A stretch of DNA of 64,000 bases, from positions 145,533 to 209,532 of the forward strand of contig NZ_JAIQDW010000007.1 of the NCBI RefSeq assembly GCF_020026925.1, given 5' to 3'. The translations under genes were made by a program, and so were the position numbers. This stretch comes from Flavobacterium hibisci. GTDB taxonomy: Bacteria; Bacteroidota; Bacteroidia; Flavobacteriales; Flavobacteriaceae. Position 1 is the first letter of the stretch. Every line of letters starts with the position of its first letter. This document shows positions 8,738 to 17,317 of this stretch, piece by piece. The notes below the pieces were generated by a model, which saw only the letters and a program-made list of their open reading frames with translations, was not told the DNA's origin and searched no databases.

Positions 8738-10930
8738 TTAATTCCCTAATTGTAATTGATTTCTAACCAATTCAAAGTAATTCCCTTTCTGTTCTACTAA
8801 AGATGAATGAGATCCTATTTCAATAATTTTTCCTTTGTCCAAAACCACAATTTGATCAGCATTCATCACTGTACTAAGTCGATGCGCAATAACAACCACG
8901 GTTTTATTTTTAAAGAAAACATCCAATTTTTGCATGATCTCTTTTTCATTATTCGCATCTAAAGCCGAAGTAGCTTCGTCAAAAAAAAGAACTTCTGGAT
9001 TTTTATAAACGGCTCTTGCTATCAACAATCGCTGTTTTTGTCCAGTACTCATTCCAGTTCCTTCAGCACCAATTTTTGTATTATAACCTAGTGGTAAACC
9101 GCTTATATACTCTTTTATATTAGCAACATCCGCAGCATATACTAAGCGTTCTCTATCGACTTTATCTACTCCTATCGCTATATTATTAGCAATTGTATCG
9201 CTAAAAATAAAACCCTCCTGCATCACAGTACCAATATTTGACCTCCAAGCTTTTTGAGAAATGTTTTTTAAGTTCGTATTTCCTATATTAATTGCTCCCC
9301 TTTCAGGTTCATAAAATTTAAGAAGCAATTTCATGAGAGTTGTTTTTCCGCTCCCACTAATTCCTACTATTGCCGTTACCTTATTGGCTGGAATTATTAA
9401 ACTCAAATTATCCAAAACCGGAATATCAGTTCCTAGATAACGGTACGAAAGATTATTTATCTCTATATCTGAATCATACGAAACCTCATTCGTTTGATGG
9501 ATCTCTTGCTGGATTTCATCTTCTTTTTCGTGAATTTCAGATAGTCTCGCCAATGATATTTTGGCATCCTGCAGCTCTCTCACAAACTCAATAAGTTGTG
9601 TAATCGGACCATTTAAATTTCCCACTATAGAACTGATGGCCAGCATCATTCCAAGTGTAATTGAACCGTCAATAACTAATTTAGCTGATAAAAATATGAT
9701 AAAAATATTCTTTAATTCATTAATGACAGAAGAACCAATAGTTTGAGTCTGTTCTAAAACTAATCCTTTTATGGAAACCCTGAAAAGCCTAGCTTGAATA
9801 TATTCCCATGCCCAACGTTTTTGTTTTTCGGCATTATGGAGTTTAATTTCCTGCATTCCATTGATAAGTTCCATTACTTTATTTTGTTCCTGTGAAACCT
9901 CCGCAAAACGCTTATAATCTAATACTTCCCTGCGCTTGAGAAATAAAGTAATCCATCCGAAATAAACCACGCTTCCGGTAAAAAAAACCAAAAATATTTT
10001 TAGGTTATAATAAGCCAAAACTGCCCCCATTACAATCATATTGATTATGGAGAACAAAACGTTTAATGATGATGTAGTAAGAATTCGCTCAATTCTACGA
10101 TGATCATTAATACGTTGCATTATATCTCCAGTCATTCTAACATCAAAAAAGGATATAGGTAAATTCATTAATTTAATAAAGAAATCTGAAATTAATGAAA
10201 TATTTATCCTTGTTGAAAGATGCAATAATATCCAACTTCTGATTAATTCCAGACAAGTTTTTCCAGCAAAAAGGAATAACTGAGCAAAAAGAATTAAATA
10301 AATAAAATTAATGTTTTGGTTTTGTATTCCAATATCCACAATACTTTGTGTCAGAAAAGGAAAGATAAGTTGCAACAAACTGCTCGCAACTAAACCAATT
10401 GTAAGCTGTATTAAAAAAGACTTATAACGCAGCACATACTGAGACAATAGTTGTAAACCTAAACCTTTGTTTATATCTTTATCAAGCTCAGATTGAAAAA
10501 AAATTGGTGTTGGTTCTATCAATAAGGCAATGCCTTCTTCTGTTAGCTCATCAGCGTTATTTCCAATCCACAATTTAAGAAAATCCATTTTTTTATATTC
10601 AATTAATCCAAAAGCAGGATCAGATATATAATAATTGTCACGCTTAATCTTATAAAGAACTACATAGTGATTTTTATTCCAATGCAAAATACAAGGTAGT
10701 GGCGCTTCCTCTAACCTTTCTAAACTCAATTTAACACCTAACGTTCTAAAACCAACTTTCTCTGCTGCATCACTCAAGAAGAGTAAATTACTTCCTTCGC
10801 GAGTAGTCTCGCTCGCATCCCTTAAATCCTGAATATTAACTATTTTTCCATAATGTTTAGCAATTATTTTTAAACACGTTGGTCCACAGTCCTTATGATC
10901 TGCCTGTTTGTAATTTGTGAAGTTTTTCAA
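8738..10930 (-). CDS. C39-peptidase ABC exporter (PCAT), 730 aa
   Basis: Cleaves double-glycine leaders and exports the released peptide. Residues 1-130 are a C39 peptidase with QADHKDCGPTCL (catalytic Cys15), NHYVVLY (His88) and DPAFG (Asp104), so all catalytic residues are present. Six membrane segments follow (about 170-450). The ATPase has Walker A GISGSGKTT (about 525-533), signature STGQKQRLL (about 630), Walker B VLFFDEATSALD and the H-loop IAHRLST. It is the enzyme expected to cut the GG leader of the peptide at 13332. Seven bases separate it from the upstream DUF6625 gene and two from hlyD, so it is one operon. Confidence 0.95.
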   Translation of the reverse strand: MKNFTNYKQADHKDCGPTCLKIIAKHYGKIVNIQDLRDASETTREGSNLLFLSDAAEKVGFRTLGVKLSLERLEEAPLPCILHWNKNHYVVLYKIKRDNYYISDPAFGLIEYKKMDFLKLWIGNNADELTEEGIALLIEPTPIFFQSELDKDINKGLGLQLLSQYVLRYKSFLIQLTIGLVASSLLQLIFPFLTQSIVDIGIQNQNINFIYLILFAQLFLFAGKTCLELIRSWILLHLSTRINISLISDFFIKLMNLPISFFDVRMTGDIMQRINDHRRIERILTTSSLNVLFSIINMIVMGAVLAYYNLKIFLVFFTGSVVYFGWITLFLKRREVLDYKRFAEVSQEQNKVMELINGMQEIKLHNAEKQKRWAWEYIQARLFRVSIKGLVLEQTQTIGSSVINELKNIFIIFLSAKLVIDGSITLGMMLAISSIVGNLNGPITQLIEFVRELQDAKISLARLSEIHEKEDEIQQEIHQTNEVSYDSDIEINNLSYRYLGTDIPVLDNLSLIIPANKVTAIVGISGSGKTTLMKLLLKFYEPERGAINIGNTNLKNISQKAWRSNIGTVMQEGFIFSDTIANNIAIGVDKVDRERLVYAADVANIKEYISGLPLGYNTKIGAEGTGMSTGQKQRLLIARAVYKNPEVLFFDEATSALDANNEKEIMQKLDVFFKNKTVVVIAHRLSTVMNADQIVVLDKGKIIEIGSHSSLVEQKGNYFELVRNQLQLGN

Positions 10931-10937
10931 GCCTTAT

Positions 10938-12158
10938 TTAATATGATTTTTCTATTTTATTATAAGTATTACTATGACCGCTGCTATATATTATGTCAAA
11001 TTGTTTCTGCATACAGGAATCTTCAAAACTCTTTTTAAAGATCAAACCTAAATTCCCTGCGAAAAAGTACCCTTTACTAAAAGTCATTTCATAGAGTGCA
11101 ATAGTGTCATGGTTTTTTATTGTAATAAAATTCTCGCCATAGCTGTTTGAACTAACGCGAGCCTTTTCTTTATCCAAATAATAAAAATAATCTCCCTCTG
11201 CTAGATTTTTAACTTTTTTTCTAATAAAATTATATGACAGAAAAAAATCAATATGTTTATTAATATTCCATAAAAATGGTCTAATATGATTATCATACAA
11301 AACTTTAGAACGAGTTATTAATGAATTATTTGACCTGTAATCAAATTTATCTATATAAAAAACATCTGGAACTTCATCCCATTTTAAAATATTCTTTGCA
11401 AAAATATTACATTTATAATACATTAGATGGTATAACATAAATTCGATTTCTTCCTTATAAGAAAAAAGACCATTATTCCACTTTAACCTGCCGGGAGTTC
11501 CTTCAATTAACATGAAATCAAAATGAGCTTTCAAATCTCCGTTGTCAACTTCTTTCACAATCACATGTTGAATACTTTCTATTTCACATTTTATCCTAAA
11601 AATATCATGTATGTCAGTGAAAAAAGGAGAGTTTTCAAAATTAGTTTCGTCAAAAGCATAATTTTTTTGAGTTGTAAATATCATTTTATAATCTTTACTT
11701 TTTTTGTATAAATTATTTACATAATCAGTATTTTTGTAAAGCATACAACAAGCTGTAATGAAGGCATGCCTAACACAAATAACATCATACTTTTCTAGTA
11801 TTTGATCTGTTAGAAATTCTCTCATTCTCCCATAAACAACATCAATATCCGTAATTCCCCAAAAATCATATTTCTCAATATAGTCTGAGAATATAACTCC
11901 AAAAGCTGGTCTAAAATCGCAAAGCTTATAACCTTTTTCAACGTTAATGTTGAACCCTAACTTTTGTGATGCTAAGTTATTAAAATCATAAAGCGTAAAG
12001 GGAATAATTTTTATGTTATCAGCTATTTTATAATTTATAACATTATCAGTAAAAATATAAAAGTCAACAGTAGGATTAGCCTCGCAGGATTTCAGAAAGA
12101 GTTTAAAAAACCAAGGGAATTCTCCAATAAAAATATTTATTAAGCTAATTTTTTTCAT
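10938..12158 (-). CDS. DUF6625-type putative glycosyltransferase, 406 aa
   Basis: The protein starts with a GT-A-like strand (ISLINIFIGEFPWFF) and has a KLCDFRPAFG motif. The DFWGITDIDVVYG segment carries D104-I-D106, the expected metal/sugar-nucleotide DxD. This is the hallmark of DUF6625, a family I know as glycosyltransferase-like. A C-terminal domain of about 110 residues follows the roughly 290-residue core. It is closely similar end to end to the gene at 18195, so the two are paralogues. It is co-transcribed with the exporter (7-base gap), which argues for acting on the exported peptide. The alternative is modification of a surface glycan. Confidence 0.75.
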   Translation of the reverse strand: MKKISLINIFIGEFPWFFKLFLKSCEANPTVDFYIFTDNVINYKIADNIKIIPFTLYDFNNLASQKLGFNINVEKGYKLCDFRPAFGVIFSDYIEKYDFWGITDIDVVYGRMREFLTDQILEKYDVICVRHAFITACCMLYKNTDYVNNLYKKSKDYKMIFTTQKNYAFDETNFENSPFFTDIHDIFRIKCEIESIQHVIVKEVDNGDLKAHFDFMLIEGTPGRLKWNNGLFSYKEEIEFMLYHLMYYKCNIFAKNILKWDEVPDVFYIDKFDYRSNNSLITRSKVLYDNHIRPFLWNINKHIDFFLSYNFIRKKVKNLAEGDYFYYLDKEKARVSSNSYGENFITIKNHDTIALYEMTFSKGYFFAGNLGLIFKKSFEDSCMQKQFDIIYSSGHSNTYNKIEKSY

Positions 12159-12221
12159 ATGGTAATTCTGGTTTATTGTTTAAAGTACATGAAAGAATTA
12201 AATGCATTATATAAAATATTT

Positions 12222-13013
12222 CTATTTAGATTTTTTTAAATTTTTGTTTTTTAACACGTAAACATATCCCAGATTTGTCATGTCGTTAAAGAGCTTAATG
12301 TTAAGAACAAAAGAATTACTTTCATTTGATATCTTATCAACAGTTCCAATGTCAATATTTTCAGGAAAAATCTCAGATATTCCACCAGTTACAACAGTAT
12401 CCCCTTTTTTTATAGACATAGTCCTCGGAATATCTGTTAGCTGGACAAAACCTGTACTTTCCCCATTCCAACTTAATGTTCCAAAATAATTGCTATTTTT
12501 AATTTTTGCGTTTATTAAAGATTTTCTATTTAAAATGCTAGTTACTACTCCGTAATTTGGAGAAACATTATTTATGACCCCTACTATCCCTAAATTATTT
12601 ATTACTCCCATGTCGATCTTAACACTATCATTAGCTCCAGAATTTATTGTTAGCTGATTATGTTGTAAATTATAGATATTCCTTATAACTTTAGATACAA
12701 CTATATTTTTTGATTGAATTCCAAAAATACTATCAACTTTTATTTCTTTTATATTTTCTTGTCTATTAAAAAGGATAGTTAATAATTTAGCATTTTCTTG
12801 AGCCAATGAGTCATTTTTATTTACCAACTTTATATATTTATCTGTATCATCAATTTTTTTATAAATGCTATCAGACAATAAATTCCCTACACCTATAACT
12901 TTACTCTTATGGTAAGAGTGTGATTGAATTGTTAGCCCCAAGGAAATCCCCAGAAGAAGTAAAAATAATAATGTAGTAGTGTTATTATAAAGAAAATTAA
13001 GTATTCTGCGCAT
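12222..13013 (-). CDS. MreC-like protein inside the peptide locus, 263 aa
   Basis: MreC is a bitopic cell-shape protein that organises the elongasome. The protein has one N-terminal membrane segment (about 12-32), a coiled coil (about 50-78, VNKNDSLAQENAKLLTIL), then the MreC double beta-barrel: LTINSGANDSVKIDMGVI, GIVGVINNVSPNYGVV, DIPRTMSIKKGDTVVTGG and IFPENIDIGTV. Length is normal. No mreB, mreD, mrdA or rodA lies nearby, unlike the usual mre operon, so it is likely an extra copy. As first gene of the minus-strand exporter operon it may confer self-protection or mark the peptide's target. That role is inference. Confidence 0.85.
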   Translation of the reverse strand: MRRILNFLYNNTTTLLFLLLLGISLGLTIQSHSYHKSKVIGVGNLLSDSIYKKIDDTDKYIKLVNKNDSLAQENAKLLTILFNRQENIKEIKVDSIFGIQSKNIVVSKVIRNIYNLQHNQLTINSGANDSVKIDMGVINNLGIVGVINNVSPNYGVVTSILNRKSLINAKIKNSNYFGTLSWNGESTGFVQLTDIPRTMSIKKGDTVVTGGISEIFPENIDIGTVDKISNESNSFVLNIKLFNDMTNLGYVYVLKNKNLKKSK

Positions 13014-13331
13014 TTTAAAGTTTTTTTTGACAAAAGTAAAAATCTTTTTATGACTTAAACACTTTTTTTTTTAATATGTTAAATTATAGTTCAGTAATTA
13101 ATTTTAATAAATGTTTTTAAAATCAATTTTTAATAAACTCATTAATTCTTTCGTTTTCAAGATGAATAGCATCTATTAATTATTATCAAATTATTAACAA
13201 AATACAGACATTTTTTGCACAAGATAAAAAATAAATATATATATTAGCCGAAATTTCTTATGCATTAATAAAATATTTTAAAAACATGTATTAAGAAACA
13301 AAAAATTATTAATTATTAACTTAAAAAGAAC
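13014..13331 (+). promoter_or_regulatory. Divergent promoter region of the precursor gene and the mreC-exporter operon
   Basis: This AT-rich spacer lies between two divergent units. On the plus strand TTG (13215-13217) is followed 22 bases later by TATATTAG (13240-13247), one mismatch from the Bacteroidetes -7 box TAnnTTTG. That would give a leader of about 80 bases before the precursor ATG. No operator palindrome stands out. Confidence 0.4.
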
Positions 13332-13499
13332 ATGAAAAAATTAAGTTTAAAAACTGCGAAAAACGTGCTTTCAAGAAAAGAAATGAAGGCTATTTCTGGT
13401 GGATATGGACAAGATATCAATCAGTGCTGGCTATGGTGTAAATCAGCTGGAGGCTGGTGTGAATATTATTATGGTGAATATAAATGTCGAGTTGGTTAG
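13332..13499 (+). CDS. Double-glycine peptide precursor with four-cysteine core (putative bacteriocin/RiPP), 55 aa
   Basis: Residues 1-24 are a leader with a Lys-rich start and LSRKEMKAISGG, matching the GG-leader type of Bacteroidetes natural-product precursors (cut by C39 peptidases after Gly24). The 31-residue core begins YGQDINQ and has cysteines at 32, 36, 43 and 52 (spacing x3, x6, x8). It is rich in Trp and Tyr with a GG turn at 40-41. Four Cys suit two disulfides. Possible sugar acceptors are Cys, Ser38 or Tyr45-47. The neighbours supply a C39 exporter, a VKOR-thioredoxin protein and several glycosyltransferases, which fits an exported, disulfide-bonded and perhaps glycosylated peptide. 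No second precursor was found nearby. Confidence 0.88.
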   Translation: MKKLSLKTAKNVLSRKEMKAISGGYGQDINQCWLWCKSAGGWCEYYYGEYKCRVG

Positions 13500-13508
13500 T
13501 ATATGTAT

Positions 13509-13633
13509 TATCATTAACACAAATAATGATATATAAATAACTCAGATTATTTTATAAACCCAAAATGCGATTTTTTTTTCTATTTAAACATCAGCTAATA
13601 CTGATTATAAAATGAAATTGATATCGCATTTTG
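13509..13633 (+). terminator. Two inverted repeats after the precursor gene
   Basis: TATCATTA (13509-13516) pairs with TAATGATA (13524-13531) ten bases after the stop. Further on, CAAAATGCGAT (13561-13571) pairs perfectly with ATCGCATTTTG (13623-13633) across 51 bases that contain a T9 run and a small ATCAG/CTGAT hairpin. Together they could end or stabilise the precursor mRNA. Confidence 0.5.
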
Positions 13634-13876
13634 TCTTAAAATACAGAATATTAACTTTAAAGAAGATGGCTTTGATGAATAAATTAGCTAAATTTTTCCC
13701 CAGATACTTAGGTTTAGAAAGAATTATTACAATAGCTATAATTTAAAAAATGATAAAATAATAATCCATTAGAGCAACTGAATATTAAAGCGGTTATTTA
13801 AAATTATATCTAGTACAAAATTAGTCTGTTTAAAGGTATAACTATAAAACAATAAATTTTAGTTTATTATTAAAGT

Positions 13877-15457
13877 TTAAAATTCATGATCTTCGGATAA
13901 GTCATTTATAAAATATATTAAGTCTTTCTTATCATATTGTTTTGGTAAAAGATACCCTCTGATTATTATTGCCGGGGTATAATTTATACCGTTAAGTTGG
14001 CACCATTCGAATTGTTTTTCCAGAATTAGATCTAAGTTAAGATTACTATTAATAACCGAATCTCCTATAATTTTTATTTCATTTTTTTTATTATACCAAT
14101 CACCGAGAGCTTTCATAAAAACCTTTGATCCTTGGTTAAAATAAATTGACATAAGCTTATGATGAATCATTTTTGATTCATTATCATTAGAATTATTATT
14201 AAAATTAAAATAAATCTGAAAACACACCTTTTCAGAATATTTGTCAATAATTTCTTCAATTACCTCGTGTACAACCTTGCAAAAACCACAGAAAGGACTG
14301 GTTACGACAATTATTTTTAGAATAGCATCTGGGTTTCCTAAAATAATAGTCTCTTGAGACTGAAAGGGTATACTCTGTATTGCTTGAGATGCAACTAAGT
14401 TATTTTTGAAGATTTCATAATTGCGCATGAACCGATTACCTTTAATTTGAAACTCTTTCAAGCTCTTTAATTTTAAAAGTAATTGTTTAAGAATAAACCA
14501 ACACGTAGAAACTAATGTAAATGTAAAAGCGAAAATAATAAAGGAATGAATATGAAAATTAAAAGAACTTCGATGTCTAATTTCCACATATATTATTTCT
14601 AATAGAAATACACCAATAATAATCAAACAAATTGGACACCATTTTTTCTCCACAAACTTTTGATAATAAATAGAAGTAAATAAAACTGGAACAGAACATA
14701 ATAGTAAGATTTTTTGTAAATCAAAAAATAATGTTTCATTTAACCTAAAAATAAAAAGTAAAAACCCAACAAACTGCGTACTAAAAAAAACTACGCTTAA
14801 ATCACCAAAAGAAAAAAACTTAAATATTTTCCACTTTGTGGATCCAAGAACATCAGTACAACTAGTAGCTGCTGTCATATTACAAAAATTATCAAGCAAT
14901 TCACTTTTAGTATCAAATAAATCTTTTAATGCAGCTAATGAAAATACTAAACCCAGAATTGGAAATATAAAGAACAAAAAGCTTTGAAAATTTGGAGAAA
15001 AACAATACAATATTATTGCAAACAAACAAAAAAAGATTAAAAGTTTAAGCCACCAGAAAGTATTTTTTTTCGCTTTAGTTTCAAATTCATTTTCTGATTT
15101 TTCCACCAAGAAAACTATACCGCTCCATAGTGCTTTTAGCTCATTTATATCTAATATTTTTGTCTTTCTTTCATATGAGCAATGATAGTAACCATCTTTT
15201 TTAGTTACAAAAAAAGCTTTTACATTATCGGCACCTTCTTTCAAAAACGTAATAAACGAATCTGGTAATAGTTCAATATCCGAAATCGCAACTTCAATAA
15301 CTCCATTTTCAATATTAAAAAAACTTAACGTATCTGCTATAGATAATATATTTGGGTATTGTGGATGAGATTGTACTTGAAATAAAAACTCAGACTTATC
15401 AAAGGGTATCTCCTCTTTTTCTAAGTAATTAAAAAGAAAATCAAAATTTGAATTCAT
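13877..15457 (-). CDS. C39-like/VKOR/thioredoxin fusion, thiol-disulfide catalyst, 526 aa
   Basis: Three modules. Residues 1-120 resemble a C39 peptidase fold (HPQYPNILSIADTLSFFNIE) but have no Cys at the active site, so this is probably a leader-binding domain. Residues 130-330 are a VKOR quinone-linked oxidase with several membrane helices, loop Cys192 and Cys200, and the redox pair C274-P-I-C277. Residues 370-526 are a periplasmic thioredoxin/DsbA-like domain with C390-G-F-C393 and a cis-Pro at YTPAI. Such fusions pass electrons from thiols to quinone and so make disulfides. Beside a four-Cys GG peptide this is the likely oxidative folding catalyst. It faces the precursor gene convergently, with 377 bases between. 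Confidence 0.88.
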   Translation of the reverse strand: MNSNFDFLFNYLEKEEIPFDKSEFLFQVQSHPQYPNILSIADTLSFFNIENGVIEVAISDIELLPDSFITFLKEGADNVKAFFVTKKDGYYHCSYERKTKILDINELKALWSGIVFLVEKSENEFETKAKKNTFWWLKLLIFFCLFAIILYCFSPNFQSFLFFIFPILGLVFSLAALKDLFDTKSELLDNFCNMTAATSCTDVLGSTKWKIFKFFSFGDLSVVFFSTQFVGFLLFIFRLNETLFFDLQKILLLCSVPVLFTSIYYQKFVEKKWCPICLIIIGVFLLEIIYVEIRHRSSFNFHIHSFIIFAFTFTLVSTCWFILKQLLLKLKSLKEFQIKGNRFMRNYEIFKNNLVASQAIQSIPFQSQETIILGNPDAILKIIVVTSPFCGFCKVVHEVIEEIIDKYSEKVCFQIYFNFNNNSNDNESKMIHHKLMSIYFNQGSKVFMKALGDWYNKKNEIKIIGDSVINSNLNLDLILEKQFEWCQLNGINYTPAIIIRGYLLPKQYDKKDLIYFINDLSEDHEF

Positions 15458-16218
15458 GTTGTATGATAATATATGTTGTAAAACTGTTTAAAATTTTATT
15501 GGCATTTCATCTATCGCCAACTTTTAATAAGATATTAAAACTGATAAATGCCTCATTTGTATTTATTAAAAAAAATATAATTTTAACTTTTATTGATTTT
15601 TTATTAACTATTATGATGATTCTACATCTTATGTTTTTTTTGTACTAAATAATTAATATTTCTATAATTTAAATAAAATTCAAATGTAGTATTTTTAATG
15701 AATTTCACAAGAATTTATTGATGTTTTTAGAGATTAACCAAATTATTGTAATATATTTTCTGGTATTTAAATACATATAATTTACAAATTTACAAGCTTC
15801 TAAAATTGAATTTTCATAGCTGAACTCACACTTTAGATTTTACTGTAAAAGCATTTATAAAGTCTTTGCAAGAGTATAGGATGCCAATACCAACTGCCGT
15901 AAATTGGTCATCACCATTAAATAATAAACGATTTCCTTAAGTTTACAAACATATACTGAGCTTCTTTCATGTTATTACTTAGTAATTATATTTTCCTCCT
16001 TTTATTTTGCTAAATAAAGAGAAATAGTTTTTTTTAGTGCATAAATATTGAATCAATATGTTCAATTATTATGCTGTTTAAATTTAGCCGAATAGAAATC
16101 GACAATGAGATTTTTTTTTTACAAACTTTATAACTTTTATTAAATGTACATATAATTCCTTACATTTACTTTTAATTTTATTAAAGAATTACTTAATAAG
16201 TCACATCCCAATAACAAA
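15458..16218. other. Long AT-rich intergenic region
   Basis: The region separates the divergent VKOR-thioredoxin and PLOD-type glycosyltransferase genes. It must hold both promoters, but I see no good TAnnTTTG box. It contains no GG-leader peptide, and the few short ORFs have biased, low-complexity sequence. Confidence 0.4.
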
Positions 16219-17016
16219 ATGAAAGTAATTACCGTAATTAATGATGTAAACAATGCTAATTTCAATTTATTAAAGCTTTCCTGCTTTGTAAATGGTCTAA
16301 AATTAATAACACTTATTGCTAATAATGATTTTAGTACAAGAAGAATTAAAGACTATCTTCTACTTGATTATCTATCTGACGATAGTATTGATCAAAATGA
16401 AATTATTTTTTTTACAGATGGTACAGACGCAGTATTTACTGCATCGGAAAATGAAATTCTTTCTAAGTATTATTCATTTAATAAAAAGATTGTTTTTTCC
16501 GCTGAATTGGGCTGTTGGCCTGATCCAGGGATGTCATCCGAATATCCAGAAATAAATAGCAAAACTCCATATAAATACCTGAATAGTGGTGGTTTCATTG
16601 GTGTAGCAAAAGATATAAAAGAATTACTACAAGAAAATGATTTTGATTTAAATAAATTTCCAAGGAGTAATCAGTATTTATGGACTAAAAGATATTTTAA
16701 AAATACTGACAAAATTGCTTTAGATGTAAATTGTGAAATCTTTTGTGTCTTTTTCACCGATGTCGCTGAAGAATATTTTCCCGGATTTGAAGGTGATGAT
16801 CTTGACTATAATCAATATTATGAACATAAAAAGGAATGGTTTAATGCTAATTTTACTGTAAACGGTACTCGTTTACAGAACAACTTGACTAAAACGTTAC
16901 CTTGCCACTTGCATTTTAATGGCTTTGCAAAATTTTTAATTGATAATGACATACATGAAATGGTTTATGCCAATATAGAAAAGTATAGAGCTGTTGAATA
17001 TTATACTGAAGATTAG
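16219..17016 (+). CDS. PLOD/collagen-type glycosyltransferase, 265 aa
   Basis: The protein matches the glycosyltransferase domain of procollagen lysyl hydroxylases (LH3/PLOD type). It has a Rossmann start (MKVITVINDVNNANF), FFTDGTDAVF with D67-x-x-D70 in the place of the LH3 DxxD metal motif, KKIVFSAELGCWPDP, then YKYLNSGGFIGVAKDIKELL. A late segment with LPCHLHFNG supplies a histidine often used for metal/UDP binding. Family enzymes move Gal or Glc from UDP-sugars to protein or glycan acceptors. In this locus the four-Cys peptide is an attractive acceptor, but a cell-surface glycan is possible. Single gene, convergent with the DUF6625 pair. Confidence 0.85.
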   Translation: MKVITVINDVNNANFNLLKLSCFVNGLKLITLIANNDFSTRRIKDYLLLDYLSDDSIDQNEIIFFTDGTDAVFTASENEILSKYYSFNKKIVFSAELGCWPDPGMSSEYPEINSKTPYKYLNSGGFIGVAKDIKELLQENDFDLNKFPRSNQYLWTKRYFKNTDKIALDVNCEIFCVFFTDVAEEYFPGFEGDDLDYNQYYEHKKEWFNANFTVNGTRLQNNLTKTLPCHLHFNGFAKFLIDNDIHEMVYANIEKYRAVEYYTED

Positions 17017-17317
17017 TTGAATATCAATAAACTTAATTTTATAAGTAAAGCTAAATTACATTATTGAATTGAAATTTATCAAATAAATATTGCTCTTTAT
17101 TCTAGCATATTTAAATTGATACAAAAACGCTCTATTTTAGATTTTATTACCAATTCACTTTCTTCAATATCTCAGATCTTTTTAAGAGTTAATAAATAAT
17201 GTGAAGTAAAACCTTTCAACATACAAAATCTTACAGGATAATATGTCAAATATTTCCTTACTATCATACATTCAAGTCTAACAATTAGAAATTAATTATT
17301 CAGGCCATATGTCAAAT
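17017..17317. other. Intergenic spacer between convergent genes
   Basis: AT-rich spacer between the 3' ends of the PLOD-type gene and the short DUF6625 gene. I see no convincing terminator hairpin, small gene or repeat. Confidence 0.4.

Noticed and set aside
13666..13746. Short ORF beginning MALMNKLAKFFPRY after the precursor gene, considered as a second peptide
   Set aside because: Only about 26 codons, no GG leader and no cysteine.
15448..15648. Plus-strand hydrophobic ORF of 66 aa
   Set aside because: Starts with TTG, overlaps the start of the VKOR gene on the other strand and has the low-complexity make-up expected of AT-rich spacer. It has no leader or homologue I recognise.
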